This document shows, in pieces, positions 36,213 through 47,368 of a stretch of 64,000 bases of DNA (position 1 is its first letter; each line of letters begins with the position of its first letter). The translations under genes were made by a program, and so were the position numbers. The notes under the pieces were generated by a model, which searched no databases, was not told the DNA's origin, and worked only from the letters and a program-made list of their open reading frames with translations. The DNA comes from Crossaster papposus (taxonomy: Eukaryota; Echinodermata; Asteroidea; Velatida; Solasteridae): the NCBI GenBank assembly GCA_037893245.1, contig JBAIAA010000261.1:1054001-1118000 (forward strand), given 5' to 3'.

Positions 36213-37201
36213 AACCATGTCAGTTTTACCAACGACCCACTCTGCTGCGCTCGGTGTAATAAAAGTGTACCTAGGAATTTCACTGTGTGATGCTTCTTGA
36301 AATTACAGAATTTCAACAGGGCAGACATAACATTCCATTCAAAGCAGATGGTCCCCCCTGAGTCTGAATCATTATGGCTAATTACGTTACCATATTGTAA
36401 ATGTACATCCATTTTTTATTGTGGCCATGAAATCGTAAGGCACTGCAAATTACTCCATTCCCTGGAGTCACTAATGTGATTCGTTGATAGTTTGACACAC
36501 GACACATGTATCAGTCATAGATATTAAATTACAAAGCCGGAACATTTGTGGTACTTGTACCAGGATTTGTCGCATGAGATGGGGTATTACCAGGGAATGG
36601 GTCATTGCCCCCCCCCCCCCCTCTCCCCTAGATCTTTGTTGTGAGAATTTAACAATATATTGCCGATTCGGATGTCATCTTGTAATTTTGCAATGGTCAA
36701 ATGTGTGAAATGTAATTAAAACGGAGAACGAACACAACAAAGGCTTTAAGTGCACTGCTTTGGTGTAAGCTCTAATGAAGCACGTTCGTGTACGCATTAG
36801 GTGTACAATTGTACCATTAACACCTCCCCCTCATCACATCTGGTGTCAAGCCCTTTTCACTTTTCAAATTTTCGCGACCGGGTCATTTTTGTTCAACCAC
36901 CTCCCCTCCCCCCCTACACCAACTTCAAAATTATCTACACAGATTGACGCCACTCCATGGATAGCTCTGACAAAAACCTTTTTGACTCGTGTTGCCATGG
37001 CTACTAATGTTGCCAGAATTTGATAAGGTTAGAAACGCCAGCCGCAAGACAAGACAAATACATGTATAATTTCATTTTCATTTCCCCGTTGTATTAAAGT
37101 GACCCGATACAAGTTCTTTGACACTAAATTGACGTAATGTCTAAGCGAGGAGGAAAATGTCAATTTAAATTCAGAGCGATACTTTATACACGTTATAGAC
37201 G
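36213..37201. other. Unassigned stretch with C-rich runs
   Basis: Poly-C at 36608-36621 and a C-rich zone at 36825-36920. No gene. Confidence 0.45.
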
Positions 37202-37464
37202 TGGGGCACTGTGGTCCAGTGGTTACGATGTTTGACTCCTGTACGATGGTACGTGGGTTTCGAACCCTGTCAGGAAACATGGTGCTTGTGTTCTTGGGCA
37301 AGACACTTTGCTACAATTGCCTCTCTCCACCCAGGAGTAATGGGCACCTGTGAAGGTAGAGACCACATGCGCTGATCTTGAGCTGCTGCAGAAATGGTCT
37401 TGTTTCTGGTGAACAGGGGTAATAATTGTAAAGGCGAAAAGTGCTATATAAGAACTAACATTTT
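37202..37464 (+). mobile_element. tRNA-derived SINE
   Basis: A-box-like TGGTCCAGTGGTTACG, B-box GGGTTTCGAACCC, CTTGGGCAAGACACTTTGC, CTCTCTCCACCCAGGAG and the end AAAAGTGCTATATAAGAAC. Confidence 0.87.
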
Positions 37465-37585
37465 AATTAATTAATAAAACCACACTCCACACATAGATGT
37501 TATGGGTATAATGCCATTGTTAGCTGTTAACTTTCTTATATAGTTTTGTTCGGCGTTCCTACATCATGGAGTAACATGCCAAGTT

Positions 37586-37876
37586 ACGACCTGTCCGAAG
37601 TTTTACAATCATGGATGCTGAGAAAAGCAAGAAAAACGGCGTACTTTTTCAACCGCATCGGGCAGTGATTCTTATATTGTTCTTGTTATTTCCGCGATCG
37701 CCGTCGGGCCATCATGAATTTGCTTTTTATAAAATTCATTTTTTGAAACAAATAAAATATATCTAGCCCATTCATTTTGCTGGATGCCTACAATCATTAT
37801 TTACTTTCAAATTAAGATATTAATAATTCGGTAGAAACATGTGTCGATATCTGCAAATGGTGTATCCTACCTTTAA
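37586..37876 (+). mobile_element. Family A MITE, copy 11 (left-truncated)
   Basis: Starts within the family at GACCTGTCCGAAGTTTTAC and runs to the TTAA-flanked right terminus. Confidence 0.85.
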
Positions 37877-38058
37877 CTATAGTAGTCCGAAATGTCCGCT
37901 GTGGCATGTTGGAAGCTATGATTAATAACGAACATGACACTGGATTTTACATTTAACAAAGAAACATTGAAATAACCTTGCCTTACTGCACTTTTGAAGG
38001 GATGCCACCTAACATCATTTTTCCGACTATACGTTGTTTTTAATACCCAAGCTTTTTC

Positions 38059-38300
38059 TTAACCAGTTCGCGCCGGGATTATTTTAACATCGCCGAGCCC
38101 ACGGGCGGGAATATTTTTAACGAAACTTAATTCGAAGCGTGTTCAGGCTGATAGTGCCGGGAAGCACACCCACGCATTTCCGGCCTTGCCCGCTGCTGAC
38201 ATACATTTCCGAACTTGAACTTGGCGTGTTTATGCGTCATCCGTTTTGAATCTGGGTAAATTTTTGCGTTTATATACGTCATCCGGCGCGAACTGGTTAA
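38059..38300 (-). mobile_element. Family B MITE, copy 8
   Basis: Full length, TTAA-flanked, both CCAGTTCGCGCCGG terminal repeats intact. Confidence 0.92.
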
Positions 38301-39271
38301 CCTGTTGTTTCACTGAGGCACTAAGACTTGATCTGTTTAGACTCAACTTACAAACGTCAGTCTTCCTTTCGTTTGGTCTTCTTTGCCAGTATTTTCTTTG
38401 AAAATTGTCCTGTGCACACTCTGTTGGATTTGTTTCCCTTCTAAATAGGTCAAAGGTCATCTAGGGGTCATTTGAGGTCATTGTTAAAAAAAAAACCTAC
38501 ACAATTTGACTTTTTAGGAACACAAAACATATGGGGATCGACTGCAGGAAAAGGCGACACTCTGCGAATCACTTGTACAAGGAATTGAACCAGGTGTATA
38601 AAAATGATACTCCAAACATATTTGGTTTGTGCATGTACCTCAGGCTGTGAACGTTATGTGAATACATGTATATGAGTAATTTACCGGCCTACCATTAGTA
38701 CCTCACTGGGGTCGTGTCCGACACTGGTTTTTATAAATACGGCTACATCTATAATATTGTGAATATGTGCTGATGCACGTGTTGCTTCAGACCTAGACGT
38801 AGCTCTAGGCAAGATATTTGAAGGCAGCCCCACACCAATGTATCTAGTAGGCCCCCTAATAAATGATTGAGCACAACTTTGTTCAGAAGAAATAAGTTCC
38901 CCTTTTTGTGTAAATTGGCCTGATTCGTCCCCATGCATGCCACCCATGACTGTAAAACCCTGAGGATTTATAAGTTGGCAATATAACACCAATTCTATCT
39001 ACCATGGGATGATCGCTGAAAATGTTCAAAATCAGTCGACCATCGTTGGAAATTGATACAAAATTATTGGAAATGACAGCACACCAGGTGCCGTGATTTC
39101 ACAGGATCCCTCGGGCTATTATTCGTAAGATATTTTGGCAAATTTGGTTTTCAATGTTTGAAAATGTTGTATTTTACCTGTAAAGTTTTGTACTTTTGAA
39201 GATGAAACAAATTATGAAATATCACGTACCAATGTTTTTTTACAAGCAAAAAAAACCAAACCCTGTTATTG
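38301..39271. other. Mostly unassigned; fragment recalling element R
   Basis: GTCGTGTCCGACACTGG (38711) and ACGTAGCTCTAGGC (38797) recall the ends of element R. No gene. Confidence 0.4.
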
Positions 39272-39640
39272 TTGAGTGTGGAGTATTGTGGTCTGGAGCA
39301 TTGAATTCGCCGTCTGTGGGTAAAGCTACAGGTTGTGGGTTCAAGTCTGGCCTGGGACTATGGTGCGTGTGTCCTTGGGCAAGGCACTTTGTCGCTTTTT
39401 GCTTCTCTCCACCCAGGAGTAAATAGGTTCCTGTGAGGGCAGAGATGGCTGTTGTGGTTGATTTAGCTGCTGTGCGCCGAAATGGCAGCATAGAGCTGTA
39501 TACTCCCCAGGCAGGGAGTTGAAATGGCATTTGGAATGTTTCGTTGGGCAAGTGAGCAGGGGTAATAATTGTAACGCCGCGAGTGCCAGTATTGGTGAAT
39601 ACATGCGCTTTATAAATATCCATTATTACTATTATTGATT
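39272..39640 (+). mobile_element. tRNA-derived SINE upstream of the candidate last exon
   Basis: GTGGTCTGGAGCATTGAATTC, B-box GGGTTCAAGTCTGG, CCTTGGGCAAGGCACTTTG, CTCCACCCAGGAGTAAATAG, GCTGTATACTCCCCAGGCAG and a TATTAC/TATTATT tail. Its tail runs into the pyrimidine tract before the exon at 39675. Confidence 0.88.
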
Positions 39641-39674
39641 TTTGTATACACTTTTTTAATTTCTTGTTCTCAAG

Positions 39675-39788
39675 GCTGGCAAGTACATGTCGGACTTTGA
39701 CTCGACCCACTGCACTCCTCTGCCGTCTTTCATGTTCGACATGCCCTGGTCTGTTCAGGAGGATGCAATCGCCACTGACATGGACTGA
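39675..39788 (+). CDS. Candidate terminal coding exon with stop codon
   Basis: A long pyrimidine-rich tract (about 39635-39671) ends in CAAG. The following 37 codons start AGKYMSDFDSTHCTPLPSFM, end EDAIATDMD, and close with TGA at 39786-39788. Entry is phase 0, matching the exit of the exon at 13603-13652. The peptide is rich in Asp, Met, Ser and Pro, with an acidic end, and looks like a protein C-terminus. A SINE sits immediately upstream (39272-39640), so the acceptor lies at the edge of a transposon. A long minus-strand open frame over the same bases is mostly SINE sequence and is not favoured. Product unknown. Confidence 0.5.
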   Translation, partial: AGKYMSDFDSTHCTPLPSFMFDMPWSVQEDAIATDMD

Positions 39789-39966
39789 AGAAACCTCGCC
39801 TCGGCCCATCCATCGGTTTGGTGTAACTTGCTTGGTGTAAACTAGGTATAGCACATCGATTCCGACTTGATTATTTTCACCCAATCATACATTGTAAATA
39901 CCCGAGACAGTTTAGCCATTCCTATTGGACGAGAGCCCGTGGGTGGTTTTAAACCGCTAAAATAAA
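39789..39966 (+). promoter_or_regulatory. Putative 3' UTR with AATAAA signal
   Basis: Sequence between the TGA of the candidate last exon and the first AATAAA downstream (39961-39966). The distal part, from about 39878, is a partial copy of the family N repeat, so the possible polyadenylation signal would lie at the edge of a transposon. Inference only; no cleavage site is visible from sequence. Confidence 0.25.
39878..39960 (+). repeat. Partial element N copy, left piece
   Basis: TAAATACCCGAGACAGTTTAGCCATTCCTATTGGACGAGAGCCCGT matches the start of copy 2. Similarity stops at about 39960. It forms the end of the putative 3' UTR. Confidence 0.7.
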
Positions 39967-40346
39967 AAATTAAAATAACCAAGCAGAGTTGAACACTTTT
40001 TCCGGTGTCGCATAAATGTTGGACTCCGATCAAGTTTAGACCATTTTGCTCTTTTGTTGGTTGAACTCTCACTAGGCGTGCGTAATACATGTATATGTAC
40101 TAACAATGAGCCTGTAATATATAGTCTTAAATTCACACTGCACGGGCACTGCTGTGTTCTGTTCTGCGCCACGCCACACAGTACGTTCCACCATCGTCAG
40201 TCTCTGTATAAGAAGTTAAACTTTTGGCGCGAGCGAGGCACATACCAAGAATAGGACTGGTTGGTGTTTCACAAAACATGAAGTAAATTGTTAAACAAAA
40301 TCATTGGAAATGTATAAATTCTAGTTGTTTTTACTTTTTGACAAAG

Positions 40347-40526
40347 GTATTTATGAATGTGAATAAAAATGTGCTTGGCTTGTATTAAATGTACCAATAT
40401 ATACATAACGTGTATCAAAAGTACCAATGTACGTGTACATGCATGTTATAAATGTGTGGACGTGGATATTGACCCTTGCTTCGGCTCAGCCATTATCACG
40501 CCCACCGGTTTTAACATACTTTATTT
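40347..40526 (+). repeat. Partial element N-like piece next to minisatellite X
   Basis: GGTATTTATGAATGTGAATAA and CCTTGCTTCGGCTCAGCCATTATC recall the palindromic end of element N. The 13-bp minisatellite begins directly after it. Confidence 0.4.
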
Positions 40527-41149
40527 GGTCCCTGCAAGGTCCTTTCGCAAGGTCCTTTCGCAAGGTCCCTTCGCAAGGTCCCTTCGCAAGGTCCCTTCGC
40601 AAGGTCCCTTCGCAAGGTCCCTTCGCAAGGTCCCTTCGCAAGGTCCCTTCGCAAGGTCCCTTCGCAAGGTCCCTTCGCAAGGTCCCTTCGCAAGGTCCCT
40701 TCGCAAGGTCCCTTCGCAAGGTCCCTTCGCAAGGTCCCTTCGCAAGGTCCCTTCGCAAGGTCCCTTCGCAAGGTCCCTTCGCAAGGTCCCTTCGCAAGGT
40801 CCCTTCGCAAGGTCCCTTCGCAAGGTCCCTTCGCAAGGTCCCTTCGCAAGGTCCCTTCGCAAGGTCCCTTCGCAAGGTCCCTTCGCAAGGTCCCTTCGCA
40901 AGGTCCCTTCGCAAGGTCCCTTCGCAAGGTCCCTTCGCAAGGTCCCTTCGCAAGGTCCCTTCGCAAGGTCCCTTCGCAAGGTCCCTTCGCAAGGTCCCTT
41001 CGCAAGGTCCCTTCGCAAGGTCCCTTCGCAAGGTCCCTTCGCAAGGTCCCTTCGCAAGGTCCCTTCGCAAGGTCCCTTCGCAAGGTCCCTTCGCAAGGTC
41101 CCTTCGCAAGGTCCCTTCGCAAGGTCCCTTCGCAAGGTCCTTTCGCAAG
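40527..41149. repeat. Minisatellite X, 13-bp unit, about 47 copies
   Basis: Unit GGTCCCTTCGCAA repeated essentially without error; only the first two and the last full units carry CCTTT instead of CCCTT. All three frames on both strands are open because the unit has no stop in any register, so the 200-300 codon frames here are artefacts. The array follows family N-like sequence (40347-40520). Confidence 0.97.
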
Positions 41150-41482
41150 TGATCCTGAACGCTGAACCAAATCAATCAAACTTCAACAAGTTGGAGTTTG
41201 GCAGGTTTAGTACTGTTAGGTTCAGTACCAATAATTACTCAACCTGTGTGAGCTGTTGAAGTTTGTTAGGTTTGGTATGCTTTCTAGTGTGAGCTAGAGC
41301 CTATGGGTTAGGGTTAACTAGCAATCTTGTTTAACTGAGCTAAACACTGGCATGGACAGTAGGTGACTTTCAGCAGTTGGTGTAAGTTAAGTTTATAATC
41401 AGTTTTGTACAGTTCACAGTATTAACAATCGTTTTCCAAAACAAGGAATAATGTATCATTGATTGGTAACTGGTATTTAACA

Positions 41483-42073
41483 ATTATTCATAAATACCTG
41501 GGACAGTTTAGGCATTCCTATTGGTCGAGAGCCCGTCACGTGGCCGGTATTAAACGGACGATAAAGACATGGCTGGAAGTGTTTAAACATAGCTGGAAAC
41601 AACATTCCGTCCCCAGGGCTCACTTTATTTCCAACCCTGAACCGTACCTTGTCTCCAATAATAAGAGCGGGTAGTGTTAAGCGCGTACAGCCTGACACCT
41701 TGGGAACGAGGTTGCCAATGGCAGTAATAGTCTGGTTCACAGTAAATACGCTTTATTGCATGTATTGTGTAGAGAGCGACAGAGGCGGAAACATGTCATT
41801 TGACACAGACAGAATGGCGAAACACCGAAATTTACTTGCGATAATTTTCCGGGATTTTCGGGACTTTTTGGGCTGAATTTTACAAAAAAGGTATTTATGA
41901 ATGGGAATAAATGTGTGTTCGGTCGGTATTAATCACTCTGTTTAATACCTCTTGGAGTCTGGGTGCTGATAATTACCCTCGCCTTCGGCTCGGGTAATTA
42001 TCAGCACCCAGACTCCAATCGGTATTAAACAGAGTGATTAAAACCTCTCGAACACACATTTATTCCCTTATTA
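41483..42073 (+). mobile_element. Element N, copy 2
   Basis: Reverse complement of copy 1 over its whole length. The palindrome loop here also carries CCTCGCCTTCGGCTCGG, which is missing from copy 1. ATTCATAAATACC motifs are present at both borders of the body. Confidence 0.92.
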
Positions 42074-43077
42074 ACTGTTGTGATGTGGGATACAATGTAT
42101 GTTTTCTTTTACACCCGAAAGGTCGCACAGCACACAATGCCGTTAAAAACGGCATTTGTCACATCACAGTTTTGTTATATTGTGCCAAAATGTGAAAAAG
42201 ACAAAGGCTTTTAACTTTTTAGGCAAGAACTAAAATATGGACTCCAAGCTGTCCTGACAGACTTGAGGCTGAGCAGTTATAGTTCCACAGTCGCGAATCT
42301 TGTGGGACGGCCCGTCACGCCGCACGCAACGCAGAGCTAACTGTAACACATTGTATTATACACTCCTAATTGATATGCAATATAATCTAAACTAGGTAAT
42401 TGATATGCAACACATAGTACAGTGCCCTATTCGAATGCGTCCGGCGGTATGCGCATGTATAGTGTTTTACACATGGAGATATATTAAGTTACTAGAGTGC
42501 TGGTTTGATGTACAAAGTGATGCCTGCTGGGCGCATCCATGTTTGTGCACAAACCTAAAGAAAACTCAAATTTGTGTACGCCCTTTGTACGGCTATTTGC
42601 ATATTTGCGTTTGTATTCCATACAGTGCGTTACCGAAGTCGATACGCCCAAAACCGAAACGGAAATGAGCGCAAACAACGCAAATGCTTGTGTGTATCCG
42701 CGCGCTACAGATGATTATCCCTTTACTTTTGTTTTTACTTGCATGACGCACTTAAGTTGTGTGCGTCAGTTCTACTTGCACGCGCGTTGCATTTAGAGTA
42801 CACTTTTAAAAATGTAATCCATCTAATTTCCTCATGATCTTTATACAACACGCATATGAATTAAAAATGTCTGCGAGCAGGATGGATTCAAAGTATCTCC
42901 GCGCGTAAGAATAAAGAGTTAGCGCTCTAGTAATTTATTATAGCTCTATGGTTTTACTTCAATTTGGCACAAACATTTATAGATTGGGAGGCACATAAAA
43001 TGTAACAATCTTGTTTGTTTTGTCAGAAATGCATTAATGGTCTCTAACAGTCCCCCTCCAGTCAAACTCCAACACAT
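42074..43077. other. Unassigned stretch
   Basis: TAATTGATATGCAA is duplicated at 42367 and 42397. No gene recognised. Confidence 0.45.
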
Positions 43078-43315
43078 GGGGCCAATTTCATAGAGCTGCT
43101 AAGCATCCAAAATTGGCTTAGCATGAACATTTTTCCTTGGCAAAAACAAGGTTACAGACCAAATTTTCACTTGATCTTTATTGTTTTTTTTATTGATAAT
43201 CAGCTGTTTTTTTGCTTAGCATGAAAAACACGTAGAATTTTGGCTGTTAACATATTTTTAGACTTTTTTGTGCTAAGCAAATTGTTGTGCTTAGCAGCTA
43301 TATGAAATTGGTCCC
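43078..43315. mobile_element. Family J foldback element, copy 2
   Basis: GGGGCCAATTTCATAGAGCT ... ATATGAAATTGGTCCC, with the same TGCTTAGCA motifs and GATTATCAATCA-type centre as copy 1, inverted. Confidence 0.88.
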
Positions 43316-43743
43316 TAGTTTGGTTCGAGTTCGTTAGGATGGGTACTCGACCCAAAGGCATACATGTATCTCCATAATCAGTGTCCAACAGTTTGTGTGT
43401 ACAGTTTGCCATATGGTGTTGGAATTTTAGGATGGGTATGGTTATTTGTAAATTACACTAGAGAGAGATAGGGTTATAATCAGGATTGCCCTCCTTTTGA
43501 ATCATGTTTGCAATTCGTGCAGTTATAGGTGTTTTTCTCCTTTTTCACATAAAGATTCGAAATGTTTACGATAACGAATGTAGAAAAGCAAAGACATCAC
43601 AATGATGTACATGTATGAGCATGAAATTCGCTGTGTGTGCATGCTTTTAATTGTTGGCTTATCGCTCGTTTTCAACTTTAAAATTGTGGACAATTTTGTC
43701 AGACGTCTCTATAGATTTTTGTCAGTGACGTGAACGCATGAAT

Positions 43744-44130
43744 TTAAAGGTGGTATACACCATTTGCAGATATCGAAAATATTTACTACCGAATTATTAA
43801 GAAATATCTTACTTATTTGAAAGTAAATAATGATTGTAGGCATCCAGCAAAATGATTGCGCTAGATATCCTGTAATTATTCTGAAAAATTGAATTTTATA
43901 AAGAAACATTAGCGATCGCCGTCCGGCGAGCGCGAAAAAACAAAAATAACATAAGAATAACTGCTCGACGCCGGTGGAAAACAAACGCTGTTTTTCGTGC
44001 TTTTTTCGGCATCCATGATTGAAAAACTTCGGACATGTCAGTTAAACGATATTTACTATAAAATACAACCCTCCAAATCTACCCATTCATGATAATTCAA
44101 GCAATTACCAATGGTGTATACTACCTTTAA
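43744..44130 (-). mobile_element. Family A MITE, copy 12 (near full length)
   Basis: TTAA both sides; termini AGGTGGTATACACCATTTGC and GGTGTATACTACCT; central palindrome GATCGCCGTCCGGCGAGCGC. Confidence 0.93.
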
Positions 44131-45092
44131 AACGGAATGAAAATTATAAAAATGACACTAAAACACTTTTAGAGTATATATCCCCCGCCCCCTCTCAGCG
44201 GAAGCAAAGCAAAAATTCCTTGACATGCTAATGTAGAATAAAAATAATAAAATCGCTCTTGTCCACGTTAAAAATCACTATAAAATTGTAAAAAGTCACT
44301 AGACCTGGGAATAATTTGTCAAAATGCCTGTTAAGTTACATTGGATCGTTTGCTTTTTGTGGATTGTTTTGTTTCATTTGAAGTAACAAAATTGCTCCAA
44401 ATCTCGCATAACAACTGACTTGTTGAAGTTTAAGCTAAATATGAATGACTTGTTAAATGACCCGATGCATTTCCCCTGAAGTAGAGGTAATCATATTCCA
44501 CAATGTTTGTTTTCATCCCGATTATCACCCCATACTATCAGTGGCTACAGTATACGTACTATTTTAAAACCATCTTCAAATACTGTTTTTTTCCTAATGA
44601 TACTGTTTTTCCAGAAGAAATAGTTTGGCAGGGTATTTTGAACCAGTCTTATTTTTTACTTTAAGAAAATAATTTCTCCTTAAATCCAATTTGTTATTGA
44701 CAAAATTATAGGTAGAATAACAAACAATTTTCACTATTTTCAAAATGTCTGCCATTGCATGTTATTCTCCTATATTTTTTTTCAAAGGTCAAATTTGCGA
44801 TGGCCCTATATTATGATAGCCAATAAAATATCTTTCCCATGACATACTCTGACCGTGTGCCCAATCCTCATGCTTCTATGATAATCGTGCACCATTTCTG
44901 CCTGATTCTGGTCCTGAATGTTGTAAATTATACTCCCAATAATGAATTTCATGTGACTGGACCGTGCTCACGACTCGGTGGTTTGATTTTACTGGTCTTG
45001 CAAGGATGTAATCTGAATCTGTAAAAAAAATCAGAAATATCTTGCAAATCGAGACCTATAGTGATTGAAAAAGCAATATCTGTTTATGTTGA

Positions 45093-45479
45093 ATAAAGGT
45101 AGGATACACCATTTTGCAGATATCAAACATTTTTACTACCGAATTATTAATAAATATCGTATTTATTTGAAAGTAAATAATGATGGTAGGCATCCAGCAA
45201 AATGGTTGCGCTAGATATCCTCTAATTGTTCCCAAAAATTGAATTTTCAACAACAAAAATCATGAACAACTGCCCGACGCCGGTTGAAAACAAACGCTGT
45301 TTTTCTTGCTTTTCTCAGCATCCACGATTGTAAAACCTCAGACCGTACAGGTCAGTTCAACCATGGAGAAAGGATTTCCTTCCTCCATGGTTCAACGATA
45401 TTTACTAGGAAATACAACCCCTCAAATCCACCCATTCATGATAATTCAAGCATTTACCAATGATGTATCCTACCTTTAA
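45093..45479 (-). mobile_element. Family A MITE, copy 13 with palindromic insertion
   Basis: Termini and body of family A, but the central palindrome is reduced. A ~37-base near-perfect palindrome (45357-45397) is inserted in the segment that normally reads GTCAGTTAAACGATATTT. Confidence 0.88.
45357..45397. repeat. Palindrome inserted in family A copy 13
   Basis: AACCATGGAGAAAGGATTTC pairs with its near-complement TTCCTCCATGGTT, bordered by GTTCAA on both sides. Other family A copies lack it. Confidence 0.85.
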
Positions 45480-46006
45480 GGTGAACCTTTTATATTGTAA
45501 GATAAACGTTTAAGTAGACAGCGTTTATTGTATACTCAAATAATGAGCTTATGAAATGGTGACTAATAAAAGTGACTAGTCCATTGGTTAACCCATGAAG
45601 CGTGCAGGACAGAACGTTTTGTTTAAGAATCGTGACATTTGGTTTGTAATATAGACCTCTTGCATAGAGTGCCCTCAGTCAGAAAGGGTCTGCGTCCCAC
45701 TGCGTTGTTTTATCGTTAAAAATCAATCCCAAAACCTGTCACCTCGCAAGAGCAATGGTCGGAAATCTGAACAAACTGCGATAAACTGGCTCCCACTGCG
45801 ATAAATATCTTGAAACTGATGTCTGCCACTAATTCTTTGGTTGTGTGCAAAGTCTACGGAGAGTTTTTTCTGACAAAATTTGAAATATTTCTTAGTCCCA
45901 GATTCATGTCTTTATAAATTTGGTTGTAGTCGGGACTGACCTGGCATTTGTATATATCATTTTCAAATAAATGGAGCTCGGTGATGCATGACCAGATGTG
46001 TGCATC

Positions 46007-46576
46007 TAAAGGCCCAGTCACACCGGGCTTGCGACCAGGTTACAACCTAGCTGCGACCGAAACATGTTGCAATCCTGGGCAAATCGTACAAAGAGCGTGC
46101 GACTGGTCGCAGAGGTCGTGGGTCATCGCCACAGCAAAATCAGTCGCATCAAGGTCGATGGTCATGTTCAAAACTTCTGACCTGCGATTCCAAATCGTAA
46201 TAGGTTGCAGACAGGTCTTACCACCAGTCGTGCATGCTTGCACCACCAGTCGTGGATGATCGCGGGTGGCAGTCGCACGATTAGTCGTGCAACTGGTTGT
46301 AGGTATACATGACTGATCGTGCGAGTGGTCGCGGGTATACACGATTGCTCGTACGATCAATCGTGGGTACGACTGATTTTGCGATCAATCTTCTCCACTC
46401 GCTTGTGATCGCACGACCAAGCGTGCCATCAATTGTACGTACCAGTCTTAAGAGCAATCACAGCATACGACCGCTATGAAGATTGTCGCAAAACATTGGC
46501 GATTGGTCGTACCTCTGCTAAATCGCACCAATCGCACGATCCAGAAATCGTACGATCCGGTGTGACTGGGCCTTAA
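46007..46576. mobile_element. Element O, foldback element with degenerate GTCG interior
   Basis: TAAAGGCCCAGTCACACCGG at the left and CCGGTGTGACTGGGCCTTA at the right. The interior repeats ~10-base phrases such as AGTCGTGCGAC and GATCGTGCGA throughout. Confidence 0.88.
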
Positions 46577-46766
46577 GTTATCATTGGAAAGTTTACTAAC
46601 CACAGTTAATGGTACAACCATAAGTATGCTTATACATGTAATATACACAAGTTCATATATATTGTTCATATTATCTTATATGTGGGTTACCTTATGCGGG
46701 ACACCCTACTCCACGCTATATACACGGAGCAAAATGGGTATTTTGTTTTGGGACACCCTGTACGTT

Positions 46767-47259
46767 ATGCTGCTCTCACACTGGCGAATATGCTAGCGAA
46801 TGTGCTTACGAATGGAAATATTTAACAATCGCCCAAACTTTGCAACATTCGCCATGTCTTCGTAAGCGTTGGTAACAAATTCGGAACGTTCACAAGTCAT
46901 TCTCCACCTCCCTACGAAGATCGGTCAATTTAGGAAGCGCTTCCTAAATTTCAGCGAATGTTGTGAAGATGGTCATTTGCCGTCGATTTTCGTAAGCATT
47001 GGTAGGCCTAAGCCATTGGCAACGTTGGTAAAGCGTGCGTAAGCGTTGGCAACGTTCGTTAGCTATCCGTAAGGCATGGACAAGCGTTGGTAAGCATTCG
47101 TACTATATTCGTAAGATATTTAAAGGAGAGGCCGGGGGACGACCGACGGGTGACCGAGATGAACATATTCATTATCCAATCGCAACTTTTGGGCGAATTC
47201 ACCGCGAAGTTCAAATATTCATATTCGCAAGAATATTCGCCACAGTGTGAGAGCAGCAT
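46767..47259. mobile_element. Element P, foldback element with degenerate TTCGTAAGC interior
   Basis: ATGCTGCTCTCACACTGGCG and AATAT at the left; ATATTCGCCACAGTGTGAGAGCAGCAT at the right. The interior repeats GCGTTGGTAA, TTCGTAAGC and similar phrases. Confidence 0.88.
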
Positions 47260-47368
47260 CATAGACAATGTGCCATCTATTTGTATATTCATGTGCCCGG
47301 CAGTATGCGCACGCGCGTGTTTTGCTGAACGATACTAATTTGTTTGATTTTGCATTCAAAGCGCATAG

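Larger units (their letters stand above)
44131..46006. other. Unassigned apart from family A copy 13
   Basis: AT-rich, no supported exon or RNA gene. Confidence 0.45.

Noticed and set aside
39240-39884. 214-codon minus-strand open frame
   Set aside because: Mostly antisense SINE plus antisense of the candidate last exon; the plus-strand exon has better splice and stop context.
40369-41259. Open frames of 200-296 codons on both strands with a 13-residue repeat (e.g. GPFARSLRKVPSQ)
   Set aside because: Pure translation of the 13-bp minisatellite, open in all registers because the unit has no stop codon; no gene signals.
46040-46360. Overlapping ~105-codon frames on both strands
   Set aside because: Lie wholly inside foldback element O with degenerate short repeats.
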